Shown: positions 8,462 to 17,395 of the stretch, in pieces
Numbering within the stretch: the first letter of the stretch is position 1
Layout of the letters: each line of letters begins with the position of its first letter
From: Ga0077555 sp963746315
GTDB taxonomy: Bacteria > Pseudomonadota > Alphaproteobacteria > Rhizobiales > Hyphomicrobiaceae
Assembly: GCA_963746315.1 (NCBI GenBank)
Contig: CAVVAR010000003.1
Coordinates: 558,001-622,000 of the forward strand
Direction: 5' to 3'
DNA length: 64,000 nucleotides
Translations under genes and position numbers: made by a program
Notes under the pieces: model-generated
Databases searched by the model: none
What the model was told of the DNA's origin: nothing
The model's input: the letters and a program-made list of their open reading frames with translations, nothing else

Positions 8462-9712
8462 ATGTCCTCGACGCGACCGGCACCCCTGTTCTACGGCTGG
8501 CGCGTCGTCGCCGCCTGCTTCGTCATCGCCGCCGTCACCTGGGCGCTTGGCCTGTTCGGCGCCAGCGTCTACCTGCAGGCGGTCACGTCCGCGTACGGCT
8601 GGCCCGTCGCCGAGGTGTCGTTCGCGATCACGCTGTTCTTCCTCGTCAGTGCCTCCGTTCAGCGCCTCGTCGGCCGCAGCATCGACCGGTACGGCCCCCG
8701 CCCCGTGCTCACCATCGGCACGTTCTGTCTCGGCCTCGGTGTTGCGCTGATAGGACAGGTCGCCGAGCCGTGGCAGCTCTACCCGTGCTTTGCGCTCATC
8801 GGCGTCGGTTGGTCGACGCTCTCCACCACCGGCATCTCGGCCACCGTCGCGCCGTGGTTCGAGCGCTATCAGGGCCGCTCGATGACGCTCGCCATCATGG
8901 GGGCCAGCGTCGGCGCGATCGTCGGGGTGCCGCTGCTGCTCCTCGCACTGCAACGACTCGGCCTCGGGCGCGGGCTGATCGCGGCGGGGCTTGCCGCCGT
9001 CATCATCCTGTTGCCGCTAGTGTGGGGCGTGCTGCGCTACCGCGGTCCCGCCGACCTTGGCCTCGCACGCGATGGTGAACCCATGGCCGTCGCGGCCACG
9101 GGAAAGCCACCCACTCGCACACCTCCGATCGCCGCGAGCGGTCACCCTCGCATCCTTCTCTGGACCGCCGCCGCCGGATTCGCCCTCGCCCTTACAGTCC
9201 AGATCGGCTTCATCACCCACCATGTCGCGCTCGCGAGCCCGCTGCTCGGCATGGCCGGCGCCGGCCTCCTCGTCAGCGCCACCGGCGTCACGGCCTTCGC
9301 GGGCCGCCTGATCCTCGCCCGCATCGTCGATCGGGTGGACGTCCGCCTTCTGGCCATGACCATCATGCTGGTGCAGACCGGCGCCCTGCTGGCGCTCGCC
9401 GCATGGCCGACGGTTCCCGTTCTCATCGCGGCCAGCCTCGTCTACGGCTACGGCATCGGCCACATCACGACGCTTGGCCCAGTTGTCGTCCGCCGCGAGT
9501 TCGGCGCCGAGGCGTTCGGCGCCACCTACGGCACCGCCGCGACCGCCATCCAGCTCACCTCGGCGACGGGCCCCGCGTTGCTCGGCCTCCTGCGCGATGC
9601 CTTCGGCGGCTACCGCCCCGGCCTCGCCATCGCGGCGACCGTCACCATTCTGTCCTGTCTCGCCCTCCTTGCTGGCCGCCAGCTCGGCCATCGCCCTGTC
9701 GCGACCGCCTGA
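8462..9712 (+). CDS. MFS transporter, monocarboxylate/oxalate-formate (OFA)-like
   Basis: Twelve-helix major facilitator of 416 residues in the inner membrane. The N-terminus FYGWRVVAACFVIAA is characteristic of the OFA/monocarboxylate branch, as is the loop VGRSIDRYGPRPVLTIG between helices 2 and 3 and GRLILARIVDRVDVR between helices 8 and 9. It probably imports or exchanges a small organic acid. GGGGAGTGG precedes the ATG at 8462. Position between oxidoreductases and an FAH-family hydrolase fits uptake of a catabolic substrate, but the solute is unknown. Confidence 0.85.
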   Translation: MSSTRPAPLFYGWRVVAACFVIAAVTWALGLFGASVYLQAVTSAYGWPVAEVSFAITLFFLVSASVQRLVGRSIDRYGPRPVLTIGTFCLGLGVALIGQVAEPWQLYPCFALIGVGWSTLSTTGISATVAPWFERYQGRSMTLAIMGASVGAIVGVPLLLLALQRLGLGRGLIAAGLAAVIILLPLVWGVLRYRGPADLGLARDGEPMAVAATGKPPTRTPPIAASGHPRILLWTAAAGFALALTVQIGFITHHVALASPLLGMAGAGLLVSATGVTAFAGRLILARIVDRVDVRLLAMTIMLVQTGALLALAAWPTVPVLIAASLVYGYGIGHITTLGPVVVRREFGAEAFGATYGTAATAIQLTSATGPALLGLLRDAFGGYRPGLAIAATVTILSCLALLAGRQLGHRPVATA

Positions 9713-9801
9713 CCCGATCCTCGAACGCTCTTGCCACGTCGCCGCCCCCGTCCTACCGATTGGGACGCGAAATCAATCATAGACGTCGAGGAGCGCTCCC
9801 C

Positions 9802-10650
9802 ATGAAACTTTGCCGCTTCGGCCCTGCTGGCGCCGAGAAGCCCGGTCTTGTCGACTTGCAGGGCAAGATCCGTGATCTTTCGGCCCACGTGAAGGATATC
9901 GATGGCAACGTGTTGTCGGATGCCGCCCTAGCCACGCTGAAGGCCATCGACCCCGCGACGCTGCCCGAGGCGCCTGCCGGTGCCCGCATCGGCCCACCGG
10001 TCGGCAACGTCCGAAATTTCATGGCGATCGGCCTCAACTACGCCGACCACGCCGCCGAGGCGGGCCAGCCAGTGCCCACCGAGCCGATCATTTTCTACAA
10101 GCTGACCAACTGCATCTGCGGCCCCAACGACAACGTCATGATCCCGCGCGACTCGACCAAGCTCGACTGGGAGCTCGAGATCGCCTTCGTCGTCGGCAAG
10201 CGCTCACGCTACGTCGAGCTGGCCGACGCCCAGAGCCACATTGCGGGCTACACCATCTGCAACGATGTGTCTGAGCGCCATTTCCAGATTGAGCGCGGCG
10301 GCCAGTGGATGAAGGGCAAATGCGCCGAGACGTTTGGCCCCCTCGGTCCCTGGCTCGTCACGCGCGATGAGGTCAAGGACGTCAACAATCTGCCGATGTC
10401 GCTCGATCTGAACGGCAAGACCATGCAGAAGGGCTCCACCAAGACCATGATCTTCAAGTGCGACTTTATCCTGCACTACGTGTCGCAGTTCATGGTGCTC
10501 GAGCCCGGCGATGTGGTCACCACTGGCACGCCTCCCGGTGTCGGCCTCGGCATGAAGCCGCCCGTCTTCCTCAAGGCCGGCGATGTCATGAAGCTGTCCA
10601 TCGAAGGCCTCGGCACCCAGCAGCAGACGGTCGTGCCGTTCAAGCTCTGA
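9802..10650 (+). CDS. Fumarylacetoacetate hydrolase (FAH) family protein
   Basis: Metal-dependent hydrolase or decarboxylase of 282 residues acting on a 2-oxo acid or acylpyruvate in aromatic or sugar-acid breakdown. The divalent metal site is visible: E124 and E126 in DWELEIAF, D155 in TICNDVSER. The late motif TGTPPGVGLG at 241-250 and the N-terminal GLNYADHAAE (residues 77-86) are family standards. Length suits the ureidoglycolate lyase-like / 2,4-diketo-3-deoxy-L-fuconate hydrolase-like branch. GAGGAGCG precedes the ATG. Given the dehydratase, aldolase and lactonase-like amidohydrolase nearby, a sugar-acid pathway is a reasonable inference. Confidence 0.88.
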   Translation: MKLCRFGPAGAEKPGLVDLQGKIRDLSAHVKDIDGNVLSDAALATLKAIDPATLPEAPAGARIGPPVGNVRNFMAIGLNYADHAAEAGQPVPTEPIIFYKLTNCICGPNDNVMIPRDSTKLDWELEIAFVVGKRSRYVELADAQSHIAGYTICNDVSERHFQIERGGQWMKGKCAETFGPLGPWLVTRDEVKDVNNLPMSLDLNGKTMQKGSTKTMIFKCDFILHYVSQFMVLEPGDVVTTGTPPGVGLGMKPPVFLKAGDVMKLSIEGLGTQQQTVVPFKL

Positions 10651-10685
10651 GGCGGTCAACAGCCAGTCAGGACCTACGATCGAGT

Positions 10686-10726
10686 CCCCGGACGAAACGC
10701 ACCGCAAGGTGCGTGGAGATCCGGGG
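10686..10726. repeat. Nested intergenic palindrome
   Basis: Outer arms CCCCGGA (10686-10692) and TCCGGGG (10720-10726) enclose an inner hairpin GCACC-GCAA-GGTGC (699-712 of the same kilobase). It lies 36 bases after the FAH gene and before the convergent amidohydrolase. There is no T-run, so it is either a palindromic intergenic repeat of the kind common in alphaproteobacteria or a rho-independent terminator lacking the U tract. Confidence 0.6.
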
Positions 10727-10792
10727 CCCTTCCAGCATTGAGTAAAAGTAGCCCGACCCGCACACGTGGCGTTTCGTCGGCTCTGGGCTCCC

Positions 10793-11599
10793 CTACCTCT
10801 CCCAGCCCAGCCAGTCGCAGATCGCCTCGCCCATGATCAGCCGCTTGTCGGCCTCCGGGATCCAGTCGATCTCCTGGAAGTGCGTCACGCACTGGCGCCA
10901 CGAGCACGGCATCTTGGTGATGTCCGTCCCCCAGAACAGTCGCCGCGGCCCGAATGCATCGTACATGCGCCGGTAGTGCGGGTGCAGGCTTCGGAACGGA
11001 TACGCGTCGTCCGCATAGAACGGCCCGCCCGTCAGCTTCACGGCGACGTTGGGGTACTTCGCCAGCGCTACCAGATCTGCCATTGCCGGGAATGCCGCGT
11101 CGCCCTTCGCGCCGCGCAGCGCCCCCATATGATCAATCGTCAGCCTCAAGCCTGGATGCCGCTCGGCGATCGTCCCGAGCAGCGGCAGCCAGTCGCCCGC
11201 CAGCAGCGCCAGCGGCGTGCCCGCCTTCTCGGCAGCCGGCCATAGCCAGTCGATGCTTCCATCTGTCGGCCATGTCTTGTTGTTCGGTTTGTTGAAATAG
11301 AAGCGGTAGCCGAGCATGCCCGGCCGCGACTTCCATTGCGCGATCAAGAGCGGACTGTCCGGCCTGTCCAGTGGCGGATTGCCGAGAATCCGGAACCGCC
11401 CCGGATAGGCCTCTACCGCCTCGATAGCCTGCTCGTTGGAATCCGGGTCCCAACTCGCGGGCGGATGCAGGATCGCGCCGTCGACGCCTGCCGCATCCAT
11501 GTCGCGAATCGCTTCCTCGACCAGATACGGCCGCGCCAGATGCGGCGGCGTCGCCGTTCCCTTTCGCCAGAGATGAATTTGCGCGTCGATGATGGCCAT
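10793..11599 (-). CDS. Amidohydrolase family protein (COG3618-like, lactonase branch)
   Basis: TIM-barrel amidohydrolase of 268 residues. The start MAIIDAQIHLW is the strand-1 metal site; the subfamily's usual D-A-H-x-H is here D-A-Q-I-H, with Gln replacing the first His. Later signatures are LTIDHMG and RLFWGTDI (the strand-8 Asp). Relatives hydrolyse sugar lactones such as rhamnono- or fucono-lactone or decarboxylate aromatic acids. The ATG at 11599 is preferred because the upstream extension is Arg-rich and lacks family character. It is the last gene of the minus-strand array that starts with the EamA exporters, about 80 bases after the aldolase stop. Confidence 0.82.
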   Translation of the reverse strand: MAIIDAQIHLWRKGTATPPHLARPYLVEEAIRDMDAAGVDGAILHPPASWDPDSNEQAIEAVEAYPGRFRILGNPPLDRPDSPLLIAQWKSRPGMLGYRFYFNKPNNKTWPTDGSIDWLWPAAEKAGTPLALLAGDWLPLLGTIAERHPGLRLTIDHMGALRGAKGDAAFPAMADLVALAKYPNVAVKLTGGPFYADDAYPFRSLHPHYRRMYDAFGPRRLFWGTDITKMPCSWRQCVTHFQEIDWIPEADKRLIMGEAICDWLGWER

Positions 11600-11683
11600 G
11601 GGCCGACCCCGTCTCGGATGTTCCGCGTGTGGTCGGCCAGTGTCGCGCGTGCGGCTGGCAAGGCGCAACTCGTGTTTGCGTTG

Positions 11684-12442
11684 TCAGCCCTTCAGCTTGC
11701 CGAGATAGTCCTTCGCTCCCGCTCCGAGGATGCGCGGCAGGTGGTTGTAGACGTAGCGACAACCTTTCCCCACGACGTCCGGCAGTGCCTCCGCCGTCGC
11801 CGGCATTCCTGGCGCTTTCCCCGCCGCAACGATCTTGGCCAGCGTCGCGTCGATCGCCCGAGCCACGGGCTCCGCCTTCGGATTGCCCGGAAATCTCATC
11901 GACTGCGATAGATCCGAAGGTCCGACGAAGAATACGTCGATGCCATCCACGCCCAGGATCTCGTCGATGTTGTCCACGCCCTCCCGGTCCTCGATCTGCA
12001 CGCACACCAGCGAGCCGGCGTTTTGCGACGCGACGAAATCCGGCATGCGTGCCCCGAGACCCCACCGGTCCGGCCGCGTCCCGGCCGCAAGCCCCCGCCC
12101 AGCACCGGAGCCGAATTTCACCGCGGCCACCGCGCGCTCCGCATCCGCCCGCGTATTGACGTGTGGTACCTGCACGCCTTTGACGCCGCGATCCATGACC
12201 GACTGGATATCCGCCGCCGAGTTGCTGCGCGGCCGCCCGATCGGGGTGATGCCCGACGCGTCCGCCGCCATGCACATGAGCTCCACGTCGGCGAGCGACA
12301 GCGATCCGTGCTCGCAGTCGAGCAGCACCCAGTCGAAGCCTGCATGGGCCAGCATCTCGACCAGCTGCGGCGACGGAAACATCAGCAACACGCCGAGCGC
12401 CACACCGCCGCTGGCGATCTTCTCCTTCATCGCGTTTTTCAT
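11684..12442 (-). CDS. HpcH/HpaI-type class II aldolase
   Basis: Metal-dependent pyruvate aldolase of 252 residues that cleaves 2-keto-3-deoxy or 4-hydroxy-2-oxo acids. Catalytic H45 lies in DWVLLDCEHG, R70 in IGRP binds the carboxylate, and the metal ligands E151 (CVQIED) and D177 (FVGPSDLSQS) are present. The family's GxxGVQVPHVNT segment is at about 87-97. The start overlaps the stop of the EamA gene upstream by four bases (ATGA), so aldolase and exporter are made from one message. With the downstream lactonase-like amidohydrolase it suggests sugar-acid or aromatic ring-fission chemistry. Confidence 0.88.
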   Translation of the reverse strand: MKNAMKEKIASGGVALGVLLMFPSPQLVEMLAHAGFDWVLLDCEHGSLSLADVELMCMAADASGITPIGRPRSNSAADIQSVMDRGVKGVQVPHVNTRADAERAVAAVKFGSGAGRGLAAGTRPDRWGLGARMPDFVASQNAGSLVCVQIEDREGVDNIDEILGVDGIDVFFVGPSDLSQSMRFPGNPKAEPVARAIDATLAKIVAAGKAPGMPATAEALPDVVGKGCRYVYNHLPRILGAGAKDYLGKLKG

Positions 12443-13344
12443 GACGCAGCCTTGGTTTTGTTCAATTGGCCAGACGCCCGCGCCGCCCGCGCGATCGAGC
12501 GTTCCCGATAGAGCAGGTAGAGCCCCGCCGCGACAATCATCGCAATTCCAGCAAGCGAGACGGCGTCAGGCACATGGCCCCAGATGCCATAGCCGAGCAC
12601 AAGGGCTCCCAGGATCGATGCGTAGCGGAATGGCGCCACCACCGGAATCTCTCCGGTCCGCATCGCGATGACGCCGAAATGGTAGGCGACGAACAGGCAA
12701 CCGGCAGTCACCAGGATCAGCGCCCCCGCACGCGGAGAGGGCACCACCCACGTCTCGAACGGCAGAAGCCCCAGCCCGGCCAGCATCACCACCGCCGAGG
12801 CCGCGAAGGTCACCAGCATCGATGGCGTCGAGTGATCGATGAAACGCGTCGTGAGATCCCGCGTCGCCGACGCGAGCAGGCAGGCGAGCGCCAGCCAGAT
12901 CTCCGACCCGAATGCGCCTGTGCCCGGCTTGATCACCAGCAGCACGCCCGCGAAGCCGACCAGCGAAGCCGTCCACCGCCGCCAACCCACATGTGCGCCC
13001 AGCAGCAGGGCGGCGCCGGCAGTCACCACCAGCGGCGAGACCTGCAGGATGGCGTTGACCGTCGGCAGCGGCAGATGGCGCAACGCCGCCACCACGAACA
13101 GCGTTGAGAACGCGGCGGCCACCAGCCGCACGAGCATCGCCGGCGCGAGCAGCACGCTGAGCGGACGCCAGGAACGCGTGGCTGTCGTGAGCACTGCCAG
13201 CAGCGTCGTGGCCGCCAGCCCGCGCATGAAGATGATCTGGCCGTTCGGCAGCTCTTCGGTGATCACTTTCACAATGGCGTCGTTGACGATGAACCCGGCC
13301 GCCGAGGCGAGCATGGCCAGGATGCCGATCAGGTTGCTGCTCAT
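12439..13344 (-). CDS. EamA/DMT family transporter, fourth in tandem array
   Basis: Ten-helix drug/metabolite transporter of 301 residues built from two EamA repeats. Conserved EamA features are the early KVITEELPNGQIIFMRGL stretch, HLPLPTVNAILQVSPLVVT before the helix 3/4 boundary, and the second-repeat APFRYASILGALVLGYGIWG ahead of the last helices. Its ATG overlaps the stop of the preceding EamA by four bases and its stop overlaps the aldolase start in the same way. It is the same length as two of its neighbours and clearly paralogous. Substrate unknown; export of an amino-acid-like or organic-acid metabolite is the family norm. Confidence 0.87.
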   Translation of the reverse strand: MSSNLIGILAMLASAAGFIVNDAIVKVITEELPNGQIIFMRGLAATTLLAVLTTATRSWRPLSVLLAPAMLVRLVAAAFSTLFVVAALRHLPLPTVNAILQVSPLVVTAGAALLLGAHVGWRRWTASLVGFAGVLLVIKPGTGAFGSEIWLALACLLASATRDLTTRFIDHSTPSMLVTFAASAVVMLAGLGLLPFETWVVPSPRAGALILVTAGCLFVAYHFGVIAMRTGEIPVVAPFRYASILGALVLGYGIWGHVPDAVSLAGIAMIVAAGLYLLYRERSIARAARASGQLNKTKAAS

Positions 13345-14246
13345 GCCGCCGCCTTTCGCCGCGCGAGCTGCCGCTCACGGAAGAACGTGTAAAGTCCGGC
13401 CGCAATGACGATCGCGGTTCCAAGTAGAGCGAGAGGATCGGGATACTCACCGAACAGCAATATCCCGGCGATGATCGCCCATATGATGACCGAGTACCTG
13501 AACGGCGAGACCACGGCCACGTCACCCCGGCGCATCGCTTCGATGATCAGATAGTACCCGGCCAGCACGAAGAACGCCGCACCGCCGGCCATTGCCAGGC
13601 CCTTCGGCGTCGGCACATGCCACGGCTCGACGATAGCCAGGGTGGCTGCCGCCGCCGTCACGGACAAGCTCGAGATCAGCGTCAGAAACACCGTGGGCAC
13701 GCTCCGGTCTATGCGGCGCGTGGTGAGATCGCGCAGCACGATCGCTGCCAGCGACGCGAGCGCCACCAGAGACCAGCCGCTGAACGACGGCGTACCGGGA
13801 CGGATGATCAGCAGCACACCGGCAAACCCCACCGACGTCGCGAGCCATCGACGCCAGCCCACCGGCTCGCCGAGGAACAAGGCCGCTCCGGCCGTGATCG
13901 CCAGCGGCAGGAATTGCAGGATCGCCGTGGCGTCGGCGATCGGCATGTTGAACAGCGCCGTCAAATAGAGCAGTGTCGCCCCCACCTCGCCGATGTTGCG
14001 AAGGCCGATCAGCGGCCAGTCTTTCCGCGACGGCCAAACTCTGAGACCACCCATCGCCATGGCGAGAGCCAGCGCCAGCGCAATCGTGAACAGCCCGCGG
14101 ATGAAGATCGCCTGTCCGCCCGGCAGCTCGCGCGCGGCGAGCTTCATGAGCGCGTCGTTGACGGTGAACACGGCCTGCGAGCCCATCATTGCGGCAATGG
14201 CGGCGAGATTGCCGGGAGCCGCACTGGTGACCGGGAGTGCGGTCAT
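13341..14246 (-). CDS. EamA/DMT family transporter, third in tandem array
   Basis: Inner-membrane EamA transporter of 301 residues with two five-helix repeats. Shared positions with its neighbours include KLAARELPGGQAIFIRGL near residue 31, FNMPIADATAILQFLPLAIT in the first repeat, LGEPVGWRRWLATSVGFAGVLLIIRPG at the repeat boundary, RDLTTRRIDRSVPT, and SPFRYSVIIWAIIAGILLFGE in the second repeat. It is joined to the genes on both sides by four-base ATGA overlaps. The C-terminal tail RERQLARRKAAA is basic, consistent with a cytoplasmic end. Solute unknown. Confidence 0.87.
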   Translation of the reverse strand: MTALPVTSAAPGNLAAIAAMMGSQAVFTVNDALMKLAARELPGGQAIFIRGLFTIALALALAMAMGGLRVWPSRKDWPLIGLRNIGEVGATLLYLTALFNMPIADATAILQFLPLAITAGAALFLGEPVGWRRWLATSVGFAGVLLIIRPGTPSFSGWSLVALASLAAIVLRDLTTRRIDRSVPTVFLTLISSLSVTAAAATLAIVEPWHVPTPKGLAMAGGAAFFVLAGYYLIIEAMRRGDVAVVSPFRYSVIIWAIIAGILLFGEYPDPLALLGTAIVIAAGLYTFFRERQLARRKAAA

Positions 14247-15148
14247 GTCCGTGCCGGCTCCCGTTGCCTGATCTGCTCACGCATGCGTTGCTGCATCAGC
14301 TTGCGTTCGCGCCCGAAGGCGTAGAGTCCGGCCGCGACCACGACCGCGATGCCCGCCCAGGCCAGCGGATTGGGCACCTCGCCCCATGCGAAATAGCCCA
14401 TCAGGATCGCCCACAGCAGAGTGAAATATCGGAACGGCGCAATCGCCGACATCTCGGCATTGCGCATGCCGACCACGAGGCAGATGAACCCGGCGGAAAG
14501 CGCAACGCCGGCCGCAATCGTAAAGGCCATGCTTGTCGGAGTTGCGGGGGCCCATCCGGTCACCGTCGCGAGTCCGCATCCCGCGAGAGAAACGGCGCCA
14601 GCCGACACGGCCCCGATCAAAAGTGTCGGCACGCTACGGTCGATACGGCTGGTTGCGAGATCGCGCGTCGACATGCACAGCATCGCCGATACCGCGAGCA
14701 ACGACCACCAGGTGAAACCCGCGGCACCGGGCTGAAGGATCAGCAGCACGCCGGCGAATCCGGCGAGTCCGGCCATCCAGCGCCGCCAGCCCACCTGCTC
14801 AGCGAACAGCAGTGCTGCCGCCATTGTCGTCACCAGCGGAATGAATTGCAGGATCGCCGTTGCGTTGGCGATCGGCATGAACCCGAGCGCACCGACCATC
14901 GAGATGCCGGCACCCACCTCCGCCAGAATGCGCACGATGACTGGAGCCGAGAGCAGGCCCGGATGCCACCGGATCTGCCCTTGCATCAGGCCTGCCGCCG
15001 TCAATATCAGGCACGCAACCAGACCCCGCCCCGCGATCGTCTGCCCGAGAGTCGTCTCCGCCACGGCCACTTTCGCCAGCGCGTCGGCCGACATCATCGC
15101 CGCGCCCGCCCCGATCACCGCCCCGATACCGAGAAGATTTCTGCTCAT
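14243..15148 (-). CDS. EamA/DMT family transporter, second in tandem array
   Basis: Third paralogue of identical length (301 residues). It keeps the array's shared pattern: GFMPIANATAILQFIPLVTT, EQVGWRRWMAGLAGFAGVLLILQPG, TRDLATSRIDRSVPTLLIG and APFRYFTLLWAILMGYFAWGEVP. The first helices differ (MSADALAKVAVAETTLGQ), so substrate-facing positions have probably diverged between copies. The stop overlaps the next EamA start by four bases; 34 bases separate its ATG from the stop of the first array member. Confidence 0.87.
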   Translation of the reverse strand: MSRNLLGIGAVIGAGAAMMSADALAKVAVAETTLGQTIAGRGLVACLILTAAGLMQGQIRWHPGLLSAPVIVRILAEVGAGISMVGALGFMPIANATAILQFIPLVTTMAAALLFAEQVGWRRWMAGLAGFAGVLLILQPGAAGFTWWSLLAVSAMLCMSTRDLATSRIDRSVPTLLIGAVSAGAVSLAGCGLATVTGWAPATPTSMAFTIAAGVALSAGFICLVVGMRNAEMSAIAPFRYFTLLWAILMGYFAWGEVPNPLAWAGIAVVVAAGLYAFGRERKLMQQRMREQIRQREPART

Positions 15149-15182
15149 GGCGCTCCGGTCGCGGTCTGGGAAGGAAGTGGGG

Positions 15183-16191
15183 TCACGGACGAGGGCGGTC
15201 GGCGAGCCGCCTGAGTGATTGCTCCCGATAGAACGTGTAGAGGCCCGCCGCCACCACGATCCCCGTTCCGGTGAGCGTCAGTGCGTCGGGGAAATGGCCG
15301 AAGATCAATATGCCCGAGGCGATCGCGAACAGGATGATCGTGTACCGGAACGGCGCCACCGCCGAGATGTCCGCCGATCGGACCGAGATGATCACGCACA
15401 TCTGCCCGACCAGCGAGAACATCGCCGACAGCGCCATCACGACGACCAGGCCCGCTGACGGTGTGCTCCACCCGGCGAAAGGGGCCACGATGAGACTTCG
15501 TGATCGTCGTCGCCGCCGCCGACAGCATCATGATGATCGCTGGCGGCACGCTCCGGTCGACATATCGAGTGCCGAGATCCCGCACGGTGGAGCCGAGCAC
15601 GGAAAGGATGCCCGCCAATGCCCACCAGTTGAACGCGCTCGAGCCCGGCCGGATGATCAGCAACACGCCTGCAAGCCCAATCACCGTCGCCGTCCAGCGC
15701 CGCCAGCCGACCTTCTCCCCGAGAAACAACGCCGAAGCTGCCGTAATCGACAGCGGCGTCAGCTGCCCGACGGCGCTGAGCTCCGCATAAGGCATGCGCG
15801 CCAGCGCCATTTGGAAGCTCCATGCGCCGGTCACGTCGCCGGCCGCCCGGATCGCCATTGCCCCCGAAAGCGCCCGGTGCAGCAGTGACAGCGCTCCCAG
15901 CCAATAGGCCACCAGGAACCCGCCGAGCGTGACGAAGCAGCCCCTGAGGAACAACAGCTCGCTGGTCGGCACGGTGCCCGACGAAAGCTTCATGATCGTG
16001 TCGCCACAGGCGAACGAGGCGCACGCGGTCGTCATGAACAGAATGCCTCGGACGTTTGACGTAGCGGTTGGCGCGTCGCGCAGGATGCGCGCCAGTCTTG
16101 TACCTGCCCGCTCGCCCAAGCTTTTCGCCCCCCGCAATGCCCGCGCCGCCCGAAACGCCGCGCCGCCGAAGCTACAGCTAACGGCCTTCAC
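15183..16191 (-). CDS. EamA/DMT family transporter, first in tandem array, with a one-base frameshift
   Basis: First gene of the four-exporter array. The N-terminal three quarters (RGILFMTTACASFACGDTIMKL ... GEKVGWRRWTATVIGLAGVLLIIRPG ... RDLGTRYVDRSVP) are in one frame and the last quarter (IVAPFAGW ... APFRYTIILFAIASGILIFGHFPDAL) is one frame over, with the join near 15493. Removing one base restores a normal transporter. The start is uncertain: no ATG sits at the usual place, GTG at 16191 is the best visible candidate, and homology to the neighbours begins only about 45 residues later. It is divergent from the XRE gene at 16281, which might regulate the array. Confidence 0.75.
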
Positions 16192-16280
16192 CGATCCAGC
16201 GCTAACGACGCGCTTGCCCCGATGCCCACCGCTCGATAGCGTTCGGCAAAACGAGGCAACTGTCGGCAAAACGAGGCGCC

Positions 16281-17081
16281 ATGGGGTCCCTGATCGGCGA
16301 AGCTGCGCGCGAGGCGCTGGTTCGCCGCGTTCGCCTCGAGATGGCCAAGCAGGGGCTGACGCGCGAGGCGCTGGCCGAGCGGGCCGCAGTCAAGGAACGC
16401 ACGCTCGGCAACCTTTTGGCTGGCCAGTCCGTCCGGGACGTCACTGTCGCCAAGGTCGCCCTGGCCCTTTCCATCGATCTCGACGACCTCGTCGCCCACG
16501 GGCCGGCCGATGGCCACGTCCCCGATGGTGATGCGCGGGCCGGCGAGGCCTACGGCGGCTACATGCTCGCCGCCTACGAGGCCTACCTCGGCACTTATGT
16601 CGCCTACCGCCGTGTCTTCTCCGACAAGACCGAGCTCTATCGCTCCGTCTACGACATCGACTGGGACGACGCCCTCTCGCGCCTCAGATTTCTCGAGCTT
16701 CAGCGCTTCCGCGGCCGCGGCGATCGCGCCGTGGCCTCCAGCCATGGCGGCGGCATCTACATCAGCCCGCACACCGGCCTCGTGCAGCTGCTGACCACCT
16801 TCCAGGGCGCCTTGCGCCTCGTCACGCTCACTCGCTTCCAGCTTGGCGACGACCGGCTCCGCGGGCTGATCCTGACGCAAAGCGACCGCGACCGCTTCTT
16901 CGAGCCCGCCGTTTCGGCGATTTTCCTGGAGCGCCTGGACGGCAAACGCCGCCTGGCCGATCTCGAGCGCCTGGTCGGCGCGATCGGGCCCGATGACCCT
17001 GCCTATGCCCCCGCCGACGCCGAGCTCACCACCATCGAGCGATCCGGCATCTTTGTCGGCCGCGACCCCAGCCGGTCATAG
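16281..17081 (+). CDS. XRE-family helix-turn-helix regulator with large C-terminal domain
   Basis: A 266-residue protein with an N-terminal Cro/C1-type HTH at about 13-68 (RLEMAKQGLTREALAERAAVKERTLGNLLAG, then VAKVALALSIDLDDLV). The remaining ~190 residues are a soluble alpha/beta-looking domain that I do not recognise; it contains YEAYLGTYVAYRRVF and SHGGGIYISPHTGLVQLL and may be a ligand-sensing or effector part. The gene is divergent from the EamA array with under 100 bases between coding starts, so control of that array is a natural but untested guess. Confidence 0.78.
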   Translation: MGSLIGEAAREALVRRVRLEMAKQGLTREALAERAAVKERTLGNLLAGQSVRDVTVAKVALALSIDLDDLVAHGPADGHVPDGDARAGEAYGGYMLAAYEAYLGTYVAYRRVFSDKTELYRSVYDIDWDDALSRLRFLELQRFRGRGDRAVASSHGGGIYISPHTGLVQLLTTFQGALRLVTLTRFQLGDDRLRGLILTQSDRDRFFEPAVSAIFLERLDGKRRLADLERLVGAIGPDDPAYAPADAELTTIERSGIFVGRDPSRS

Positions 17082-17195
17082 ATTGGCGACAATCACGGTT
17101 GCTCCACCCCTTGTTCCGGCGGGCGTTTTCTGAGATCGATAGCTCAAACGCTCGACTGCGGCCCAGGCCGCGCCCCGCAATCCCGAGAGAATCCC

Positions 17196-17345
17196 TTGCC
17201 GCCATATCGCTCACGCACGTCCGCACACGGCCGCAATAGGGCGTGCGCTCGCAGCCTGTGGCGCGCAACTGGTATGAAGGATGGCAATGTTGGCAAGCCG
17301 CTCATCGCCGTCGCCAAGGAATTCAACACCGTCCCCGTCCCCGGC
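17196..17345 (+). pseudogene. ilvD: Truncated 5' remnant of ilvD (dihydroxy-acid dehydratase)
   Basis: A short frame starting with TTG reads PPYRSRTSAHGRNRACARS, LWRATGMKD and GKPLIAV, which is the conserved N-terminus of genuine IlvD, then jumps to AKEFNT and ends. In intact IlvD about 30-35 residues (from VNSFTQFVPGH onward) separate those two blocks, so there is an internal in-frame deletion, and nothing of IlvD follows AKEFNTVPV. The frame closes at 17399, overlapping the start of a different IlvD/Edd-family gene that reads in another frame. A working ilvD must exist elsewhere if the organism makes branched-chain amino acids. Confidence 0.72.
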
Positions 17346-17395
17346 GGAGCGTTACGCTCCTCGCCGAGATCGCCGTTGCTGGAAGGAACCCTCCC

